Source: Psychrobacter sp. JCM 18900 (GTDB lineage Bacteria > Pseudomonadota > Gammaproteobacteria > Pseudomonadales > Moraxellaceae). Taken from it: a stretch of DNA of 64,000 nt. A model generated the notes under the pieces. The model made no database searches. It was given only the letters and a program-made list of their open reading frames with translations, and was not told where the DNA came from. Shown here piece after piece: positions 18,177 to 28,086 of this stretch. The translations under genes and the position numbers were made by a program. Location of the stretch: the NCBI RefSeq assembly GCF_904846625.1, contig NZ_CAJHBL010000006.1:124001-188000 (forward strand). Direction: 5' to 3'. Each line of letters opens with the position of its first letter. Within the stretch, counting starts at the first letter, position 1.

Positions 18177-19700
18177 ATGCAAACCTCTACTGACAGCACG
18201 CGCCCTGTGCGCACGCGTATCGCCCCATCGCCAACTGGCTTCCCACACGTAGGTACTGCCTATATTGCCCTGTTTAACTTGGCTTTTGCCAAAGCTCACG
18301 GTGGCGAATTCATCTTACGTATCGAAGACACTGATCAGACTCGCTCGACTGAGCAATCAGAACAAATGATTTTGGATGCCCTACGTTGGGTTGGTCTAGA
18401 TTGGAGCGAGGGCCCAGATATTGGTGGCCCACACGCCCCTTATCGTCAGAGCGAGCGTAGCGATATCTACAAAAAACACGCCGAGATACTCATAGAAAAA
18501 GACCATGCGTTCCGCTGTTTTTGTACCAGTGAAGAGTTAGACGCCATGCGCGCTGAACAAATGGCCAATGGCGAGACTCCTCGTTATGATGGTCGCTGTG
18601 CTCATCTTGCTCCAGAAAAAACCGAGCAATTGGTAAGCGAGGGCAAGCCGCACGTGATTCGTATGCGTGTACCGGCCGAAGGCACTTGTCAGGTACAAGA
18701 CATGCTACGTGGCACCGTTGAGTTCCCTTGGACTCAAGTCGATATGCAAGTACTGCTAAAAACAGACGGCATGCCAACCTATCATCTAGCCAATGTCGTC
18801 GATGACCATCTGATGGAAATCACTCATGTGATGCGTGGTGAAGAGTGGTTGAACTCTGCGCCTAAGCATCAACTGCTATATGATTATTTTGGTTGGGAAA
18901 TGCCGACCCTTTGCCATATGCCACTACTGCGTAACCCTGATAAATCAAAGCTGTCTAAACGCAAAAACCCAACCTCTATCACCTACTATCGTGATGCAGG
19001 CGTGCTGCCTGAAGCGCTGTTAAACTATCTTGGTCGTATGGGCTACTCAATGCCTAATGATGCTGAGCAGTTCACACTAGAAGAAATGATTGCCAGCTTT
19101 GATATTCAGCGTGTGTCGCTTGGTGGCCCTATCTTCGATATCGAAAAATTAAACTGGCTCAATGCAGAATGGCTACGTGCGCTTAGCCCTGAAGAGCTAA
19201 AGAATAAAATCCTTGAGTGGGCTAGCAACAGTGACAAACTGACTGCTATCGCAGCCGCGATTCAGCCACGTATCGAGCTATTGTCTGATGCGGTTAATTG
19301 GGGTGGTTTCTACTTCCAAAACCTACCTGATATCAATGCTGAGAGCTTCACTCATAAATCACTCACGCCTGAGCAAATTATCGAGATGCTGCAATTAGCG
19401 CTTTGGCAATTAGAAGTCTTACCAACGTGGTCAGAAGAAAACATTTATGCCACGCTAAAAGGCCTTGCTGCTCACCTTGATATTAAGATGCGTGATTTTA
19501 TGGCGCCGTTCTTTATCGCTATCGCTGGTAGCACCTCGTCGACGCCAGTCATGAACTCTATGGCGATTATCGGTGCTGATATGACCTTGACTCGCTTGCG
19601 TCACGCCGTTGATGTATTAGGCGGCCTCGGTAAAAAGAAACTGAAGAAACTTGAGAAACAAGCGGCAGAATTGCCAGACTTTTTGGCTGCTGCTGAGTAG
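18177..19700 (+). CDS. gltX: Glutamyl-tRNA synthetase
   Basis: Charges tRNA-Glu in the cytoplasm. Class I synthetase signatures are clear: the HIGH-type motif in [14 protein letters not shown] near residue 20, the [13 protein letters not shown] block, the zinc-binding-like region [12 protein letters not shown], and KLSKRK (KMSKS loop) near residue 261. The helical anticodon-binding domain fills the C-terminus. 507 residues is the normal size. It is divergent from rsmH and monocistronic, ending at a strong terminator. tRNA-Glu itself lies 1.6 kb downstream. Confidence 0.97.
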   Translation: MQTSTDSTRPVRTRIAPSPTGFPHVGTAYIALFNLAFAKAHGGEFILRIEDTDQTRSTEQSEQMILDALRWVGLDWSEGPDIGGPHAPYRQSERSDIYKKHAEILIEKDHAFRCFCTSEELDAMRAEQMANGETPRYDGRCAHLAPEKTEQLVSEGKPHVIRMRVPAEGTCQVQDMLRGTVEFPWTQVDMQVLLKTDGMPTYHLANVVDDHLMEITHVMRGEEWLNSAPKHQLLYDYFGWEMPTLCHMPLLRNPDKSKLSKRKNPTSITYYRDAGVLPEALLNYLGRMGYSMPNDAEQFTLEEMIASFDIQRVSLGGPIFDIEKLNWLNAEWLRALSPEELKNKILEWASNSDKLTAIAAAIQPRIELLSDAVNWGGFYFQNLPDINAESFTHKSLTPEQIIEMLQLALWQLEVLPTWSEENIYATLKGLAAHLDIKMRDFMAPFFIAIAGSTSSTPVMNSMAIIGADMTLTRLRHAVDVLGGLGKKKLKKLEKQAAELPDFLAAAE

Positions 19701-19792
19701 TACCACTGGAGCTTTCATTATTAAAAACCACCTAAATCTCTACTCATTAAAACATCCTTGAAAGAAATTTGTTCGATAAATTAAAATTAACT

Positions 19793-19830
19793 AGCGTGGA
19801 TTTTGCAATGGCAAGGTCCACGCTTTTTTT
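19793..19830 (+). terminator. Rho-independent terminator of gltX
   Basis: 8-bp stem AGCGTGGA/TCCACGCT (19793-19800 with 19817-19824) followed by a run of seven or more T. Confidence 0.85.
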
Positions 19831-19910
19831 ATCAAAAATTTGAGTTTCTCAATAAAACCAAAATGTTGTAGACTCTTACTTTAACCTTGCATACTTTGGC
19901 TCATTTGGAG

Positions 19911-20429
19911 ATGAAAGATTTGAAAATTACAAAGCTATTAATATCGTTATTTTTAGGCAGTATGGTTTCGACACAAAGCTATGCCACAGAAATCGAAGAC
20001 TTTATGTCATGGGCACAGCTAGGTGATGGAACAGCATGGATCAAATACACTAGTGATTATAGTGACGATGCTAAATTTTTTGAAGCCCAGATTAGTCATT
20101 CATCAGTAGGAAATCAAAGACTATATTTCTCCGACCTTTCTTCTTACGGGGATAGCATTTGTAGTTACGAAAGCACTGTTCCCAAAAACAGTACTATTAT
20201 ATTTAATGGGCAAGCAGTAAAAATGTTGCGTTGGTGCAAAAAGTACTCAAACTCTAGTAATTACTATCTTAGTTACACTCCTGAAACAGCTCGTGGTCAC
20301 AGCTATGTTGTCAATCTATTCAAAGTAGCTACTACACCTATCGAGATTCAATTCAACAATGAGAGAACATACTTCCCTGTAATAGGATTTACTAAAGCAT
20401 GGAATAGTGCCGGTGGTAATGCTATCTAA
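19911..20429 (+). CDS. Small exported hypothetical protein
   Basis: A product of about 170 residues with a signal peptide (KITKLLISLFLGSMVSTQSYA) and a mature part rich in Tyr and Ser with three Cys, two of which (SICSYE and LRWCKKY) could form a periplasmic disulfide. I recognise no family. Start choice is open: the ATG at 19911 abuts GGAG, too close to work well, whereas the TTG at 19920 lies 9 nt after that GGAG and gives a normal signal peptide beginning LKITKLL. Codon use is AT-rich compared with gltX. Monocistronic. Confidence 0.6.
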   Translation: MKDLKITKLLISLFLGSMVSTQSYATEIEDFMSWAQLGDGTAWIKYTSDYSDDAKFFEAQISHSSVGNQRLYFSDLSSYGDSICSYESTVPKNSTIIFNGQAVKMLRWCKKYSNSSNYYLSYTPETARGHSYVVNLFKVATTPIEIQFNNERTYFPVIGFTKAWNSAGGNAI

Positions 20430-20545
20430 CAATCTATTTCGGATAGTATGTTTATAAAACTCACAAGTTCTAGATAAGAACCTATAAAATAGATGGACTT
20501 TATATTTTATAACTCGCTAAACCTTCTTATGAACTGGAACTAAAC

Positions 20546-20911
20546 ATGGCCGCCAAAACCGTCACGATAGAAAGCAAAGACTATGTCTTTAACACCTTAA
20601 AAGAAGCCCAGAAATACTATGATGCCATCGTAAAGGAGCTATTTGATGCAACTTTGACCCTGACCAAGGGCCAAGACTTCGAAGATTTAAAATGGATATA
20701 CAGCACTTACTGCGGTTACACCAAGCATAATCTAGATAAATTGGGCGAATATGACATCATTGGCGTCAAAGGCATCAGAACTATCCGAGAAAAAGGCGGT
20801 CAATATATGCCAACTGAATGCTGTGCGATTATTTTTTCTGATGGTAGCGAAGAAGAGTTTTATACTGATAAAGCCATCAAAGAGATCGCACTTAAGCAAA
20901 ATCCACGCTAA
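20546..20911 (+). CDS. DUF3223/DCL-like small protein
   Basis: 121-residue soluble protein. Its order of elements (FNTLKEAQKYYDAIVKELF, a middle acidic helix, YDIIGVKGIRTIREKGG, then CCAIIFSDGSEEEFYTDKAI) resembles the DUF3223 fold, related to the DCL domain found next to organellar RNA polymerase and rRNA-processing factors. In those families the DGS-x-x-x-F motif is the best conserved part, and it is present here. Molecular role in bacteria is not established. It stands alone before the tRNA pair. Family assignment is by eye and only moderately sure. Confidence 0.6.
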   Translation: MAAKTVTIESKDYVFNTLKEAQKYYDAIVKELFDATLTLTKGQDFEDLKWIYSTYCGYTKHNLDKLGEYDIIGVKGIRTIREKGGQYMPTECCAIIFSDGSEEEFYTDKAIKEIALKQNPR

Positions 20912-20987
20912 TTTGGGCTTATTGAGCCTTTAAAATAGGCTAAAACACTTTTTTTTGCATATTTATGCATTATTTTTAAAATAGTTG

Positions 20988-21016
20988 TTGACAAGACTGC
21001 CGCTCTTACATAAAAT
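20988..21016 (+). promoter_or_regulatory. Sigma-70 promoter for tRNA-Ala
   Basis: Consensus -35 TTGACA (20988-20993), 17-bp spacer, -10 TAAAAT (21011-21016), 17 bp before the tRNA-Ala 5' end. Confidence 0.85.
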
Positions 21017-21033
21017 ACGCACACTCTTAGCGA

Positions 21034-21109
21034 GGGGCTATAGCTCAGTTGGTAGAGCACTTGCATGGCATGCAAGGGGTCAACGGTTCGACTCCGTTTA
21101 GCTCCACCA
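21034..21109 (+). tRNA. tRNA-Ala(GGC)
   Basis: 76-nt cloverleaf with acceptor GGGGCTA/TAGCTCC, D arm AGCTCAGTTGGTAGAGC, anticodon stem CTTGC/GCAAG with loop ATGGCAT (anticodon GGC), T loop TTCGACT and encoded CCA. Confidence 0.96.
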
Positions 21110-21235
21110 TACTTATTTATAGCAACGCTCAGTATTACTGAAACGTAATAATAAATACTCGCTAGTAGGACGATATCAGCACCTAGGCAATGCTTGCTCT
21201 ATTTATAGATAAGCTATCTGATATTGTGAAGTACC

Positions 21236-21256
21236 GTTATAACCACTGGTTATAAC
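21236..21256. repeat. Near-perfect 21-bp palindrome before tRNA-Glu
   Basis: Arms GTTATAACCA and TGGTTATAAC flank a single C, 10 nt before tRNA-Glu. It may be an RNA hairpin in the tRNA-Ala to tRNA-Glu precursor or a protein-binding site. Confidence 0.6.
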
Positions 21257-21265
21257 ACTCTATGC

Positions 21266-21341
21266 GTCCCCATCGTCTAGAGGCCTAGGACACCGCCCTT
21301 TCACGGCGGTAACGGGGGTTCGAATCCCCCTGGGGACGCCA
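21266..21341 (+). tRNA. tRNA-Glu(TTC)
   Basis: 76-nt tRNA with acceptor GTCCCCA/TGGGGAC, anticodon stem-loop CCGCCCTTTCACGGCGG (anticodon TTC), T loop TTCGAAT, G discriminator and encoded CCA. It lies 156 bp after tRNA-Ala and probably shares its transcript. Confidence 0.96.
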
Positions 21342-21403
21342 CTATTCGGCGTCACTTATTAGCACTCTTGCTCAGCATCAGGTTAGACTAATAAGCGAAC
21401 AAT

Positions 21404-21441
21404 AAAAAAACCCAGTCATCATACGGTGACTGGGTTTTTTT
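21404..21441 (+). terminator. Terminator of the tRNA-Ala/tRNA-Glu unit
   Basis: Stem CCCAGTCA/TGACTGGG, extended by A and T tracts, about 60 bp after tRNA-Glu. Confidence 0.85.
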
Positions 21442-21633
21442 ATGCCTGTCATTTCTCAACATCCTCTATTCTATTGTCGTTAGCTTATTATTAATATCTG
21501 CTAGCTTACTGTTGATAGCACTATTGCCAACCTATCTAATACTCGTTAATATCGACCTGACAAGCGTATTTATAAAGTGCAGCCACATACTATAAATGAT
21601 GGGGCTTAGCGTGATTAAAGGGAAGTGATTGCG

Positions 21634-22287
21634 ATGTTTGGTATCGAGAATTATCTAGGGTTTATCTTGGCGGCTATTTTATTAAACCTAACGCCAGGTA
21701 CGGATAGCATGTACATCATCACCCGTAGTATTTCACAAGGACAAACAGCAGGGTTTTATTCTGTTCTTGGCATTACTTCGGGTATTTTGGTACATACTTT
21801 ATTGGCGGCGCTAGGATTGTCGGTATTGCTTGCCAATTCCCCTACGGCGTTTATGATCGTCAAATATATCGGTGCGGCTTACTTGTGCTATTTGGGTCTA
21901 AAAATGCTACTGAGCAAAAACTCGAACTCAATAACGAACCGTTTATCCAAAGATCAGGATGTGACTAGCCAAAAGGCTGTAGATGGTTGGCAAATATATA
22001 AGCAAGGTGTGTTGACCAATACTTTTAACCCAAAAGTCGCTTTATTCTTCTTGGCGTTCTTCCCTCAGTTTATCGACGCTAGTTATGCTTATGGCATGCT
22101 GTCATTTTTGATGTTGGGACTGACTTTTGCCACCACAGGCTTTATATGGTGCTTGAGTTTGGCGCTGCTGGCGTCAAAGTTCAGCAAAAAACTAAGAGAG
22201 AATCCAAAAGTTGAATCCATGATGAATAAAATAAGTGGTGTCGTATTTATGGGGCTAGGAATTAAGCTGTTGACTGAAAAAGCTTGA
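21634..22287 (+). CDS. LysE/RhtB family amino-acid exporter
   Basis: Inner-membrane exporter of the LysE superfamily, which exports amino acids such as lysine, homoserine, threonine or leucine; the substrate cannot be told from sequence. About 217 residues with six hydrophobic segments. The family signature lies near the N-terminus (LNLTPGTDSMYIITRSISQGQ), followed by AGFYSVLGITSGILVHTLLA and, at mid-length, the NPKVALFFLAFFPQF motif. The ATG at 21634 is chosen over a GTG at 21625 because AAGGGAAG is correctly spaced before the ATG. Monocistronic, convergent with acnA. Confidence 0.88.
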   Translation: MFGIENYLGFILAAILLNLTPGTDSMYIITRSISQGQTAGFYSVLGITSGILVHTLLAALGLSVLLANSPTAFMIVKYIGAAYLCYLGLKMLLSKNSNSITNRLSKDQDVTSQKAVDGWQIYKQGVLTNTFNPKVALFFLAFFPQFIDASYAYGMLSFLMLGLTFATTGFIWCLSLALLASKFSKKLRENPKVESMMNKISGVVFMGLGIKLLTEKA

Positions 22288-22322
22288 AGAGTAAAGTAAC
22301 AAGAAAAAAACATCTTCCATAG

Positions 22323-22363
22323 AAAAGCCCAATCCCCTACTTTGAAGGAAATTGGGCTTTTTT
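22323..22363. terminator. Bidirectional terminator between the LysE gene and acnA
   Basis: 11-bp stem AAAAGCCCAAT/ATTGGGCTTTT with A and T tracts, serving two convergent genes. Confidence 0.88.
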
Positions 22364-22384
22364 CATACTAAGTCTAATACATTA

Positions 22385-25222
22385 CTAGCCTGCTTCTTTG
22401 CTCTCAGCAGCCAATTGACGTAGTACATAGTGCAATACGCCACCATGACGCACATATTCGCGCTCTTTTGGCGTTTGTAGACCAACATTTACCTCAAAGG
22501 TTTCTGCCGATCCGTCAGCACGCGTAGCCGTAACCGTGGCCGTTTTACTCTCGCCATTGTCCAGACCTGTGATGCTGAGCACTTCAGAACCATCTAGTTT
22601 GTATGTCTCCGCATTTTGACCGTCTTTAAACGTCAATGGCAACACGCCCATACCGACTAGGTTTGAACGGTGAATACGCTCAAAAGAGCTGGTCAATACG
22701 GCTTTTACGCCGAGCAAGATAGTACCTTTGGCTGCCCAATCGCGGCTAGAGCCTGAACCATACTCTGCCCCACCCAATACCACTAGCGGACGCTTATCTT
22801 CTTTATATTTCATCGCTGCGTTATAGATGGGCATTTCTTCGCCATCTTGTAGCGTAGCGCTGTCATTCTTGAAGTAGTAGGTATAGCCTCCTTCTTTACC
22901 GCCCATCATGGTATTTTTGATACGGATATTGGCAAAGGTACCACGAGTCATGACTGCATCGTTACCACGGCGTGAACCATAGCTATTGAAGTCTGCTTCC
23001 ATCACACCGCGCTCTTGCAAGTACTTGCCTGCTGGTGAGTCTGGATCGATATTACCTGCTGGTGAGATATGATCGGTGGTGATTGAGTCACCAAATAGAC
23101 CTAAGATGCGCGCGCCTTCGATATCAGGAATGCCTTCTGGCTCCATGGTCATACCATCAAAGAACGGTGGGTTTTTAATATAGGTCGACACTTCATCCCA
23201 TGGATATAGTTGGCTATCCGCTGAACTAATTGCGTTCCACGCTGCACTACCGTCAAATACTTCGCCGTAGTTCTTGCGGAACATATCAGCATCGATATTG
23301 TTGGCAATTAGCTCGTTGATCTCTTCCGAAGTTGGCCAGATATCTTTTAGGAATACATCATTACCGTCTTGGTCTTGGCCTAGTGGATGAGTGGTCAGAT
23401 CGATATCCACTGTACCTGCCAACGCATAGGCAACCACTAGCGGTGGTGATGCTAAATAACTGGCTTTGACATGCGAGTGAATACGACCTTCAAAGTTACG
23501 GTTACCAGATAGTACCGCTGCCGCGACTAAGTCGTTTTCTTCAATGCCTTTTTCGATCTCTTCTGATAATGGTCCTGAGTTACCGATACATGTCGTACAC
23601 CCATACCCTACTAGATAGAAGCCTGTTTTCTCTAGCTCATCCATCAGATGAGTTTTTTCTAAATAATCGGTCACCACTTTAGAACCTGGTGCGAGCGATG
23701 TCTTAACCCAAGGCTTGGCTTTAAGACCTTTGGCAGCCGCTTTTTTGGCCACTAGACCTGCACCAATCATTACTGCTGGATTGGAAGTATTGGTACAAGA
23801 AGTAATAGCAGCAATAACTACCGATCCGTCTCGTAGTTTGTGTTGCTTATCATCGATACTGACATTTGAAAAAACATTGTTGGCTGGCGCATAACCTGCA
23901 TTGTCATCACTGGTATCAACTTCGATGTTCGGTTCAGCTGCCAAGTGTTCCGCTTGCTCTTGCTCTCCACCTTCTTGATCAAAGCGTACCTTGCCTTCTA
24001 CTTCTGACTTGCGATCTTTGGTCATTTTTTCTAGCGTTTCGCCAAACTTCTCATGCATATCAGACAAATTGATACGCTGCTGTGGCAAGTTCGGACCAGC
24101 AAGTGCTGGCTGTACTGACGACAGATCTAGTTCTAGCTTACTTGAATAAGTCGCTGCAGGTGTATCGGCATCGTGCCATAAGCCTTGCGCCTTAGCGTAT
24201 TTTTCAACCAGTTCAATCTGCTCTTCGTCACGACCTGATAGACGCAGATAATCAATTGCCATTTGATCGATTGGGAAAATACCACAAGTCGCACCATACT
24301 CTGGTGACATATTGGCAATGGTAGCGCGATCCGCTAGCGGCATACTATGTAAGCCTTCGCCATAAAACTCGACGAACTTGCCCACTACGCCATGTGCACG
24401 CAGCATTTCAACGACACGTAATACCAAATCGGTTGCGGTGACGCCTTCGGTTAGCTTGCCTTTTAACTCAAAACCAACTACTTGTGGAATCAGCATCGAT
24501 GACGGTTGACCTAGCATCGCCGCTTCAGCTTCGATACCGCCCACACCCCAACCAAGCACGCCAATACCATTAATCATCGTGGTATGGCTATCTGTACCAA
24601 ACACTGTATCTGGATAAGCCGTCAGCTCGCCATCGACGTCTGCTGCCATCACAACACGGGCTAAATATTCAAGGTTAACCTGATGCACGATACCTGTCGC
24701 TGGCGGTACCACGACGAAGTTTTCAAAGGCTTGCTTGCCCCAATGCAAAAATTCATAGCGCTCATTGTTACGCTTAAATTCAATTTTTTCGTTCAAATCT
24801 AGCGCATCTTCGCGGCCATAAGCATCGACCTGTACAGAGTGATCAACGACCAGCTCACTAGGGATAAACGGATTGATCTGCTCAGCCTTACCGCCAAGCT
24901 CGACCACTGCATCACGCATCGCCGCCAAATCGACTACTGAAGGTACACCAGTGAAATCTTGCAATACCACACGCGCTGGCATAAAGGCGATTTCTTTTGA
25001 CGCCTCAGCCCCTGCATCCCAGTTGGCAACCGCTTCAATATGGTTTTTGCCAACCGATTGGCCGCCGTCTTCGTTACGCAATAGATTTTCTAACACCACT
25101 TTCATACAAAATGGTAGTGTCTTGATATGCTCATAAGTTTCGGTCAGCTTTGGCAGGCTGTAGTAGGCATGTTCCTTGCCAGCAACCGAAAGGGTGTCTT
25201 TTACATCAAAAATATCACTCAT
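22385..25222 (-). CDS. acnA: Aconitate hydratase A
   Basis: TCA-cycle enzyme interconverting citrate and isocitrate through a [4Fe-4S] cluster in the cytoplasm. Cluster cysteines appear in ITSCTNTSNP and GYGCTTCIGNSGPL. Substrate-binding blocks are FGTDSHTTMINGIGVLGWG, FGDSITTDHISPAGNI with FNSYGSRRGND, and the swivel-domain GSGSSRDWAAKG. The start at 25222 has AAGGA 8 nt upstream; an ATG at 25258 lacks a ribosome site. At about 945 residues it exceeds the usual ~890. The excess is an acidic Glu/Gln/Asp-rich insertion before the first cysteine motif (about residues 400-455). Monocistronic. Confidence 0.96.
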   Translation of the reverse strand: MSDIFDVKDTLSVAGKEHAYYSLPKLTETYEHIKTLPFCMKVVLENLLRNEDGGQSVGKNHIEAVANWDAGAEASKEIAFMPARVVLQDFTGVPSVVDLAAMRDAVVELGGKAEQINPFIPSELVVDHSVQVDAYGREDALDLNEKIEFKRNNERYEFLHWGKQAFENFVVVPPATGIVHQVNLEYLARVVMAADVDGELTAYPDTVFGTDSHTTMINGIGVLGWGVGGIEAEAAMLGQPSSMLIPQVVGFELKGKLTEGVTATDLVLRVVEMLRAHGVVGKFVEFYGEGLHSMPLADRATIANMSPEYGATCGIFPIDQMAIDYLRLSGRDEEQIELVEKYAKAQGLWHDADTPAATYSSKLELDLSSVQPALAGPNLPQQRINLSDMHEKFGETLEKMTKDRKSEVEGKVRFDQEGGEQEQAEHLAAEPNIEVDTSDDNAGYAPANNVFSNVSIDDKQHKLRDGSVVIAAITSCTNTSNPAVMIGAGLVAKKAAAKGLKAKPWVKTSLAPGSKVVTDYLEKTHLMDELEKTGFYLVGYGCTTCIGNSGPLSEEIEKGIEENDLVAAAVLSGNRNFEGRIHSHVKASYLASPPLVVAYALAGTVDIDLTTHPLGQDQDGNDVFLKDIWPTSEEINELIANNIDADMFRKNYGEVFDGSAAWNAISSADSQLYPWDEVSTYIKNPPFFDGMTMEPEGIPDIEGARILGLFGDSITTDHISPAGNIDPDSPAGKYLQERGVMEADFNSYGSRRGNDAVMTRGTFANIRIKNTMMGGKEGGYTYYFKNDSATLQDGEEMPIYNAAMKYKEDKRPLVVLGGAEYGSGSSRDWAAKGTILLGVKAVLTSSFERIHRSNLVGMGVLPLTFKDGQNAETYKLDGSEVLSITGLDNGESKTATVTATRADGSAETFEVNVGLQTPKEREYVRHGGVLHYVLRQLAAESKEAG

Positions 25223-25518
25223 GATAGCTTCCTTATCGTTGTTATAAATCCTGGACATAAATTATTATAAGTTTATGTATGACTGGTGGCTCAATAAATG
25301 ATTGATCTGTTTTGAATCAATATCACAGTTTCGCAAAACTGTCTGATATGAGTCAGTGTTAACAAAAGAGATAATCATATCTGTAGTGATTAACAGAAAC
25401 TCCCTTTTACCATAACAAACATACAAGGCTTTGTTAACGTCTGGACGTTGTCGAATCGTGGCACAATCGTAAACGTAACAACGGTTTAGCGAGCTATTTT
25501 TAAGCAATACCTTTCTAT

Positions 25519-26589
25519 TTATTTTTTGTCTTTTTTACGTCGTCCACTGCGGAATACATAGCTGTCTTCATAAAAGCCAGTATCTGCATTTTCTGCCCAA
25601 AAATGCGGCACCCCTAAAATCGGTAGCGGCGCAAGCTGGCGCGGTTTGACTTCATCATTGGACAATAATGTGTCCATGTATTCGGCAACTTTGTCATCCA
25701 AATAGCTCATACGTCCAGCTAACGATAAGGTAAAGAATTCTTGTGCAACGTGAATGACAATGCCGTGAGCGCATAGAGGTTTGCGAGGATGTACCAACTG
25801 CTCAAGCAGTGCATGGCCGAAGATATAGACTGCGGCTTGAGCGCTGTTATCAGGCTGGGTTGGGTTGTCCCATTTAGCACGTGGTTTCACCAAACTTGCC
25901 TGCCAGTCAAAATCAACCAACGCCTCACCGATACTAGCATCAGAAGTCACCAGCACTGCGCCATTTTCATCAAAGACAGTAATAGTGTCGCGTACACGCC
26001 CTCGACGCTCACTAATGCCCTGCTTAGCGATTTCTAGCATATGGTAGTAATTGAGCATAGCTTTAGTCTTCGGAAAGGTCAGCCAAATACTGCCATTAAA
26101 CAAGTCATGCAAATTATCACGCGTCGGGATGTTGCCAGTTGTGCCGATGAAATGCTCATAGGCCTCCCCTTCAGGCAATGCGTTTTGAGAGACGAACTGT
26201 AGCGTTTGAGATTTGTGGTCGTGAGCAGGTTTGGTATGCGGTAAGGGCTGTCGTAAGTGATCAGCTTGTTGTACCATCGACGTTTTTAAGACTTTGGCAA
26301 CCGTGTCAGGCGTATTGATGTCAGAAGCATTTATATCGTGCTCATTTGGGGTTTTCACATTATCCAAACCTTCTGAACCATTCGAACCATCCAAGCTATT
26401 TCTCTGTGATTTCGAGCGACTAAGCCGTTCAATCGTGTTGCTGATATAACTCAATTGAGTAATATGAGACAGCCACGGCACTTGCCAATCAATAGCAGCA
26501 AAGCTGTGATCGAGCTGACCTTCTACTACAGGTAGCTGCTTAGTATGAGTATCAGAGTTAAGTGTGGCGGGTAAATCACTGGCAGGCAT
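25519..26589 (-). CDS. DUF3025 family protein
   Basis: 356-residue soluble protein of unknown role. The recognisable core runs from residue ~130: FVSQNALPEGEAYEHFI, TGNIPTRDNLHDLFNGSIWL, FPKTKAMLNYYHMLEI, then TVFDENGAVL and LCAHGIVIHV, matching DUF3025 as I know it. Residues ~60-125 form a Ser/Asp/His-rich linker not expected in the family. It ends with a basic RSGRRKKDKK tail. No signal peptide. It lies divergent from the YdjM-like gene at 26716 and behind the acnA upstream region; context does not reveal a function. Confidence 0.8.
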   Translation of the reverse strand: MPASDLPATLNSDTHTKQLPVVEGQLDHSFAAIDWQVPWLSHITQLSYISNTIERLSRSKSQRNSLDGSNGSEGLDNVKTPNEHDINASDINTPDTVAKVLKTSMVQQADHLRQPLPHTKPAHDHKSQTLQFVSQNALPEGEAYEHFIGTTGNIPTRDNLHDLFNGSIWLTFPKTKAMLNYYHMLEIAKQGISERRGRVRDTITVFDENGAVLVTSDASIGEALVDFDWQASLVKPRAKWDNPTQPDNSAQAAVYIFGHALLEQLVHPRKPLCAHGIVIHVAQEFFTLSLAGRMSYLDDKVAEYMDTLLSNDEVKPRQLAPLPILGVPHFWAENADTGFYEDSYVFRSGRRKKDKK

Positions 26590-26715
26590 AGAAGCTCTCT
26601 CTTACAGGCTATCTCTATTAGACGTATGGATGGTCTATGGTATCATGGTGCGCTTTTTTACTGCTAGATACGCCGCTCGAAAGGACTTTTTGAGCGCTAT
26701 GGATGAATGAGTTTT

Positions 26716-27432
26716 ATGGCAAATTTTAATACCCACTTAAATGTCGCATTTATGGTCAGCGGCACACTGAGTTTGACGGTTTATAAAGCTGGATTGATTG
26801 ATGATTCGGGGTTTTTGGTGTGTGTGGCGCTTGGTACTATCGGTGGGTTGCTGCCAGACTTGGATTCTGATAATTCAACACCGATTAAGCTCGGTTTTAA
26901 TATCACCTCGTTCATATTTGCTTTTGGGCTGGTCATGCATTGGCGGAGTGACTTGAGCTTACTGGCACTGATAGTATTGTGGCTGGCAGGCTACGGTTTT
27001 ATGCGTTATGTCGTCTTTCATATTTTTACTACTATGACGGTGCATCGCGGCGTCATCCACTCTGTGCCGTATATGGCGATACTGGGATTGGGTCTGACGT
27101 GCCTAAGCTATTATGGCGTGCACCTACCACTGACGACCAGTTGGTTTTATGGGCTGTTTTTATTTGGTGGCGCAATGGTGCACTTATCATTGGATGAACT
27201 GTATAGCGTCAATCTGTCCAATATGAAAATGAAACGCTCATCGGGCACGGCGATGAAGTTTTATCAGCCAAAAGACAAATGGTGGTATCTGCTCTTATAT
27301 ACTATCCTTGCACTACTGGTATACGCCGCCCCACCTTTTGAGATGTTTTGGTCACGACTGAGCGACCCTTCCGCATGGGCGCAGCTCAAAGTTGGTATAT
27401 TGCCAGAATTAATAAAAAGCATGCTGCAATAA
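26716..27432 (+). CDS. YdjM/DUF457-type membrane-bound metal-dependent hydrolase
   Basis: Inner-membrane protein with five or six hydrophobic segments. Putative metal ligands are THLNVAF at the N-terminus, GGLLPDLDSD (about residue 45), TVHRGVIHSVPY (about residue 115) and HLSLDELYSV (about residue 160), the ordered His/Asp pattern of the YdjM (LexA-regulated) and DUF457 family. The start giving MANFNTHLN is the family norm; an in-frame ATG three codons upstream (26707) sits too close to the GGAT sequence. Substrate unknown. It precedes the YchJ-like gene by 59 bp on the same strand. Confidence 0.8.
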   Translation: MANFNTHLNVAFMVSGTLSLTVYKAGLIDDSGFLVCVALGTIGGLLPDLDSDNSTPIKLGFNITSFIFAFGLVMHWRSDLSLLALIVLWLAGYGFMRYVVFHIFTTMTVHRGVIHSVPYMAILGLGLTCLSYYGVHLPLTTSWFYGLFLFGGAMVHLSLDELYSVNLSNMKMKRSSGTAMKFYQPKDKWWYLLLYTILALLVYAAPPFEMFWSRLSDPSAWAQLKVGILPELIKSMLQ

Positions 27433-27491
27433 ATTTATCATAAGACCACTGAGCCTAAACGAATAAGCCCAAACAAAAAGTAGAGTAACTC

Positions 27492-28079
27492 ATGCAACCT
27501 TACCCAGATACTTGCCCTTGCCAAATTAATCTAACAGCAGAGACGACAGACGCTCCCCTATCCTATCAAGACTGCTGCCAGCCATATCATGATGCTTTTT
27601 ATAATGGTGCTTTTTATAATGACGAGGTAGACAAAGCAGATGGTATAAAAGCGGAGACAGCCGAACGGCTTATGCGTACGCGCTATAGTGCCTTTGTGCT
27701 CATAAAACCAGAGTATATCGTCAAGACCACAGTGCCTGCTCAGCAAGCATTACTTGATGTTGCAGCGATTGAAAGTTGGGCCAAAGAGACAGATTGGGCA
27801 GGACTAGAGATAGTAGAGCACACGCCAAAGCTGGGTAAACGTCACTCACAGGTTGAATTTAAGGCTCACTTTAATGCCAAAGATAATGCAGGTGATTTAG
27901 CAGGAAAAATACAGGCGCATCATGAGCTGTCCACCTTCGTAAAGGTAAAAGACAAAGCAAATAATGATACGCGCTGGTACTTTTTAGATCCTACGGTTGC
28001 GATGACTGTCAGCCAAAAGCAACCATGTATTTGTGGTTCTGGAGAGAAATTTAAACGATGCTGTGGGCAGTTTATTTAA
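27492..28079 (+). CDS. YchJ-like SEC-C motif protein
   Basis: 195-residue protein with two Cys-rich segments: N-terminal CPC plus CCQPYHDA, and the C-terminal SEC-C zinc knuckle CICGSGEKFKRCCGQF. Between them lies the YchJ/NTF2-like domain with RLMRTRYSAFVLIKPEYIVKTT. The SEC-C motif (also at the end of SecA) binds zinc and often partners such as SecB or ribosomes; the role of free YchJ proteins is not established. An Asp/Tyr-rich insertion after the first CC pair is not typical. It converges with the PIN gene. Confidence 0.85.
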   Translation: MQPYPDTCPCQINLTAETTDAPLSYQDCCQPYHDAFYNGAFYNDEVDKADGIKAETAERLMRTRYSAFVLIKPEYIVKTTVPAQQALLDVAAIESWAKETDWAGLEIVEHTPKLGKRHSQVEFKAHFNAKDNAGDLAGKIQAHHELSTFVKVKDKANNDTRWYFLDPTVAMTVSQKQPCICGSGEKFKRCCGQFI

Positions 28080-28086
28080 TAAGATG

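Noticed and set aside
25265..25507. Minus-strand gene of 80 residues
   Set aside because: It lies in the region upstream of acnA, shows no family resemblance and no good ribosome site; probably noncoding.
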